The notes under the pieces are model-generated. The model did not search any database. It was not told the origin of the DNA and saw nothing but the letters and a program-made list of their open reading frames with translations. Positions 63,143 to 64,000 of a stretch of 64,000 bases of DNA are shown here, one piece after another. Each line of letters begins with the position of its first letter. Position 1 is the first letter of the stretch. The translations under genes and the position numbers were made by a program. The stretch is taken from NCBI RefSeq assembly GCF_013350005.1, contig NZ_JABVWW010000005.1, positions 186,001 through 250,000 of the forward strand. Direction: 5' to 3'. Source of the stretch: Methylocystis silviterrae (GTDB lineage: Bacteria > Pseudomonadota > Alphaproteobacteria > Rhizobiales > Beijerinckiaceae).

Positions 63143-64000
63143 ATGTCGACTTGGCCAAACTACGGCAAAATCACCGGTCCGATCGTGCTGATCGGCTTCG
63201 GCTCCATCGGCCGAGGCATTTTGCCGCTGATCGAGCGCCATTTCGATTTCGACAAATCGCGCGTCACCGTCATCGACCCGGTCGATACGCATCGCCGTCT
63301 GCTCGATGAGCGCGGCATCGCTTTTCTCAAAACCAGTCTGACGCCGGAGAACTACCGCGAGGTCTTGACCCCGCTGCTGACCAAGGGCGAAGGCCAGGGC
63401 TTTATCGTCAATCTCTCGGTCGACGTTTCTTCGCTCGCGATCATGAAACTCGCGCGCGAATTGAACGCGCTATGCGTCGACACGGTGGTGGAGCCATGGC
63501 CGGGCTTCTACTTCGACAAGAGCATGTCCAATGAAGCGCGCACCAATTATGCGCTGCGCGAGACGGTGCTCGAAGAGCGCCGCAAAAATCCCGGCGGATC
63601 GACGGCGGTCTCCTGCGTCGGCGCCAATCCCGGCATGGTGTCCTGGTTCGTCAAGCAGGCGCTCGTCGATATCGCGCGCGACACGGGAACGCTCGACAAG
63701 GAGCCGGAAACGCGCGCCGAATGGGGCGCGCTTGCCCAAAAGCTCGGGGTCAAGGGCGTTCACATCGCCGAACGCGACACGCAGCGCGCGCGCAATCCGA
63801 AACCGCGCGACGTCTTCGTCAACACCTGGTCGGTCGAAGGCTTTGTCTCCGAGGGCCTGCAGCCCGCCGAACTCGGCTGGGGCACGCATGAGAAGGCGTT
63901 GCCCGACATCGGCCGCACGCATCCGACCGGATGCGGCGCGGCGATCTATCTGCTGTCGCCCGGCGCCAATACGCGTGTGCGCTCATGGTGCCCGACGCCG
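63143..64000 (+). CDS. hss: Homospermidine synthase (partial, 3' end outside window)
   Basis: NAD-dependent synthase that builds homospermidine from two putrescines (or spermidine), a main polyamine in alphaproteobacteria. The first 286 residues are present, from an ATG nine bases behind GGGAG. The Rossmann loop GFGSIGRGIL is near residues 18-27, followed by the family stretches VIDPVDTHRRLLDERGI, EPWPGFYFD, CVGANPGMVSWF and GWGTHEK. The family is about 470-480 residues, so roughly 190 lie beyond the window. No stop codon occurs in the visible part. Confidence 0.95.
   Translation, partial: MSTWPNYGKITGPIVLIGFGSIGRGILPLIERHFDFDKSRVTVIDPVDTHRRLLDERGIAFLKTSLTPENYREVLTPLLTKGEGQGFIVNLSVDVSSLAIMKLARELNALCVDTVVEPWPGFYFDKSMSNEARTNYALRETVLEERRKNPGGSTAVSCVGANPGMVSWFVKQALVDIARDTGTLDKEPETRAEWGALAQKLGVKGVHIAERDTQRARNPKPRDVFVNTWSVEGFVSEGLQPAELGWGTHEKALPDIGRTHPTGCGAAIYLLSPGANTRVRSWCPTP

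Overview
The window is 64 kb of GC-rich chromosome from an alphaproteobacterium, most likely of the order Hyphomicrobiales. Gene style (ubiE next to mutM, minCDE, homospermidine synthase, DUF1150, DUF2852) and protein sequences recall methanotroph relatives such as Methylocystis or Methylosinus. That genus-level guess rests on memory, because no methane-oxidation gene is present. Most of the window is housekeeping; I see no prophage, CRISPR array, rRNA or tRNA.

Layout. 1-6.7 kb: an ABC-2 exporter pair, mutM, ubiE and ubiB (ubiquinone synthesis), a periplasmic FKBP isomerase and a PfkB-type adenosine kinase. 6.8-11 kb: a small membrane protein, then a minus-strand sugar cluster (gmd, a 4-reductase-like SDR, a GT4 glycosyltransferase) for GDP-deoxyhexose glycan synthesis. 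11-16.2 kb: YidB-like protein, LOG-family hydrolase, YebC, a TetR regulator and the minCDE operon. 16.2-24.5 kb: a patchy accessory stretch with a base-poor Fic gene, DUF2852, SH3, extensin-like, Hsp20, CNNM/CorC and DUF1150 proteins, several orphan ORFs and repeated hairpins.

24.6-33 kb (minus strand): the 2-oxoglutarate dehydrogenase genes sucA and sucB behind sucD (no sucC), then rplA, rplK, nusG and secE, with two unrelated small genes wedged between nusG and rplK. 33-41.3 kb: a DUF2235 hydrolase, a lipoprotein, a cupredoxin/FTR1 iron-uptake pair, PBP1A, a parDE module whose toxin gene is frameshifted, dnaN and a membrane-anchored OmpA-like protein.

41.4-53.4 kb: a complete glycogen operon, glgP-glgB-glgC-glgA-glgX/malQ, the last a single 1405-residue fusion protein. 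It runs by overlap into envC and ctpA (cell-wall hydrolase activator and C-terminal protease), followed by ccmC-ccmD-ccmG for cytochrome c maturation. 57.6-64 kb: a TauE/SafE exporter, a TetR regulator divergent from a 1152-residue LplT-PlsC-acyl-ACP ligase fusion with two copies of a palindrome between them, a repeat-rich gap, and homospermidine synthase cut by the window end.

The most interesting signals are the paired TGAAC-N3-GTTCA palindromes in front of the lysophospholipid-repair fusion, the GlgX-MalQ fusion with tandem repeats upstream of its operon, the broken parE, and the rearranged secE-nusG-rplKA region. None of these is clear evidence of an entirely new system.
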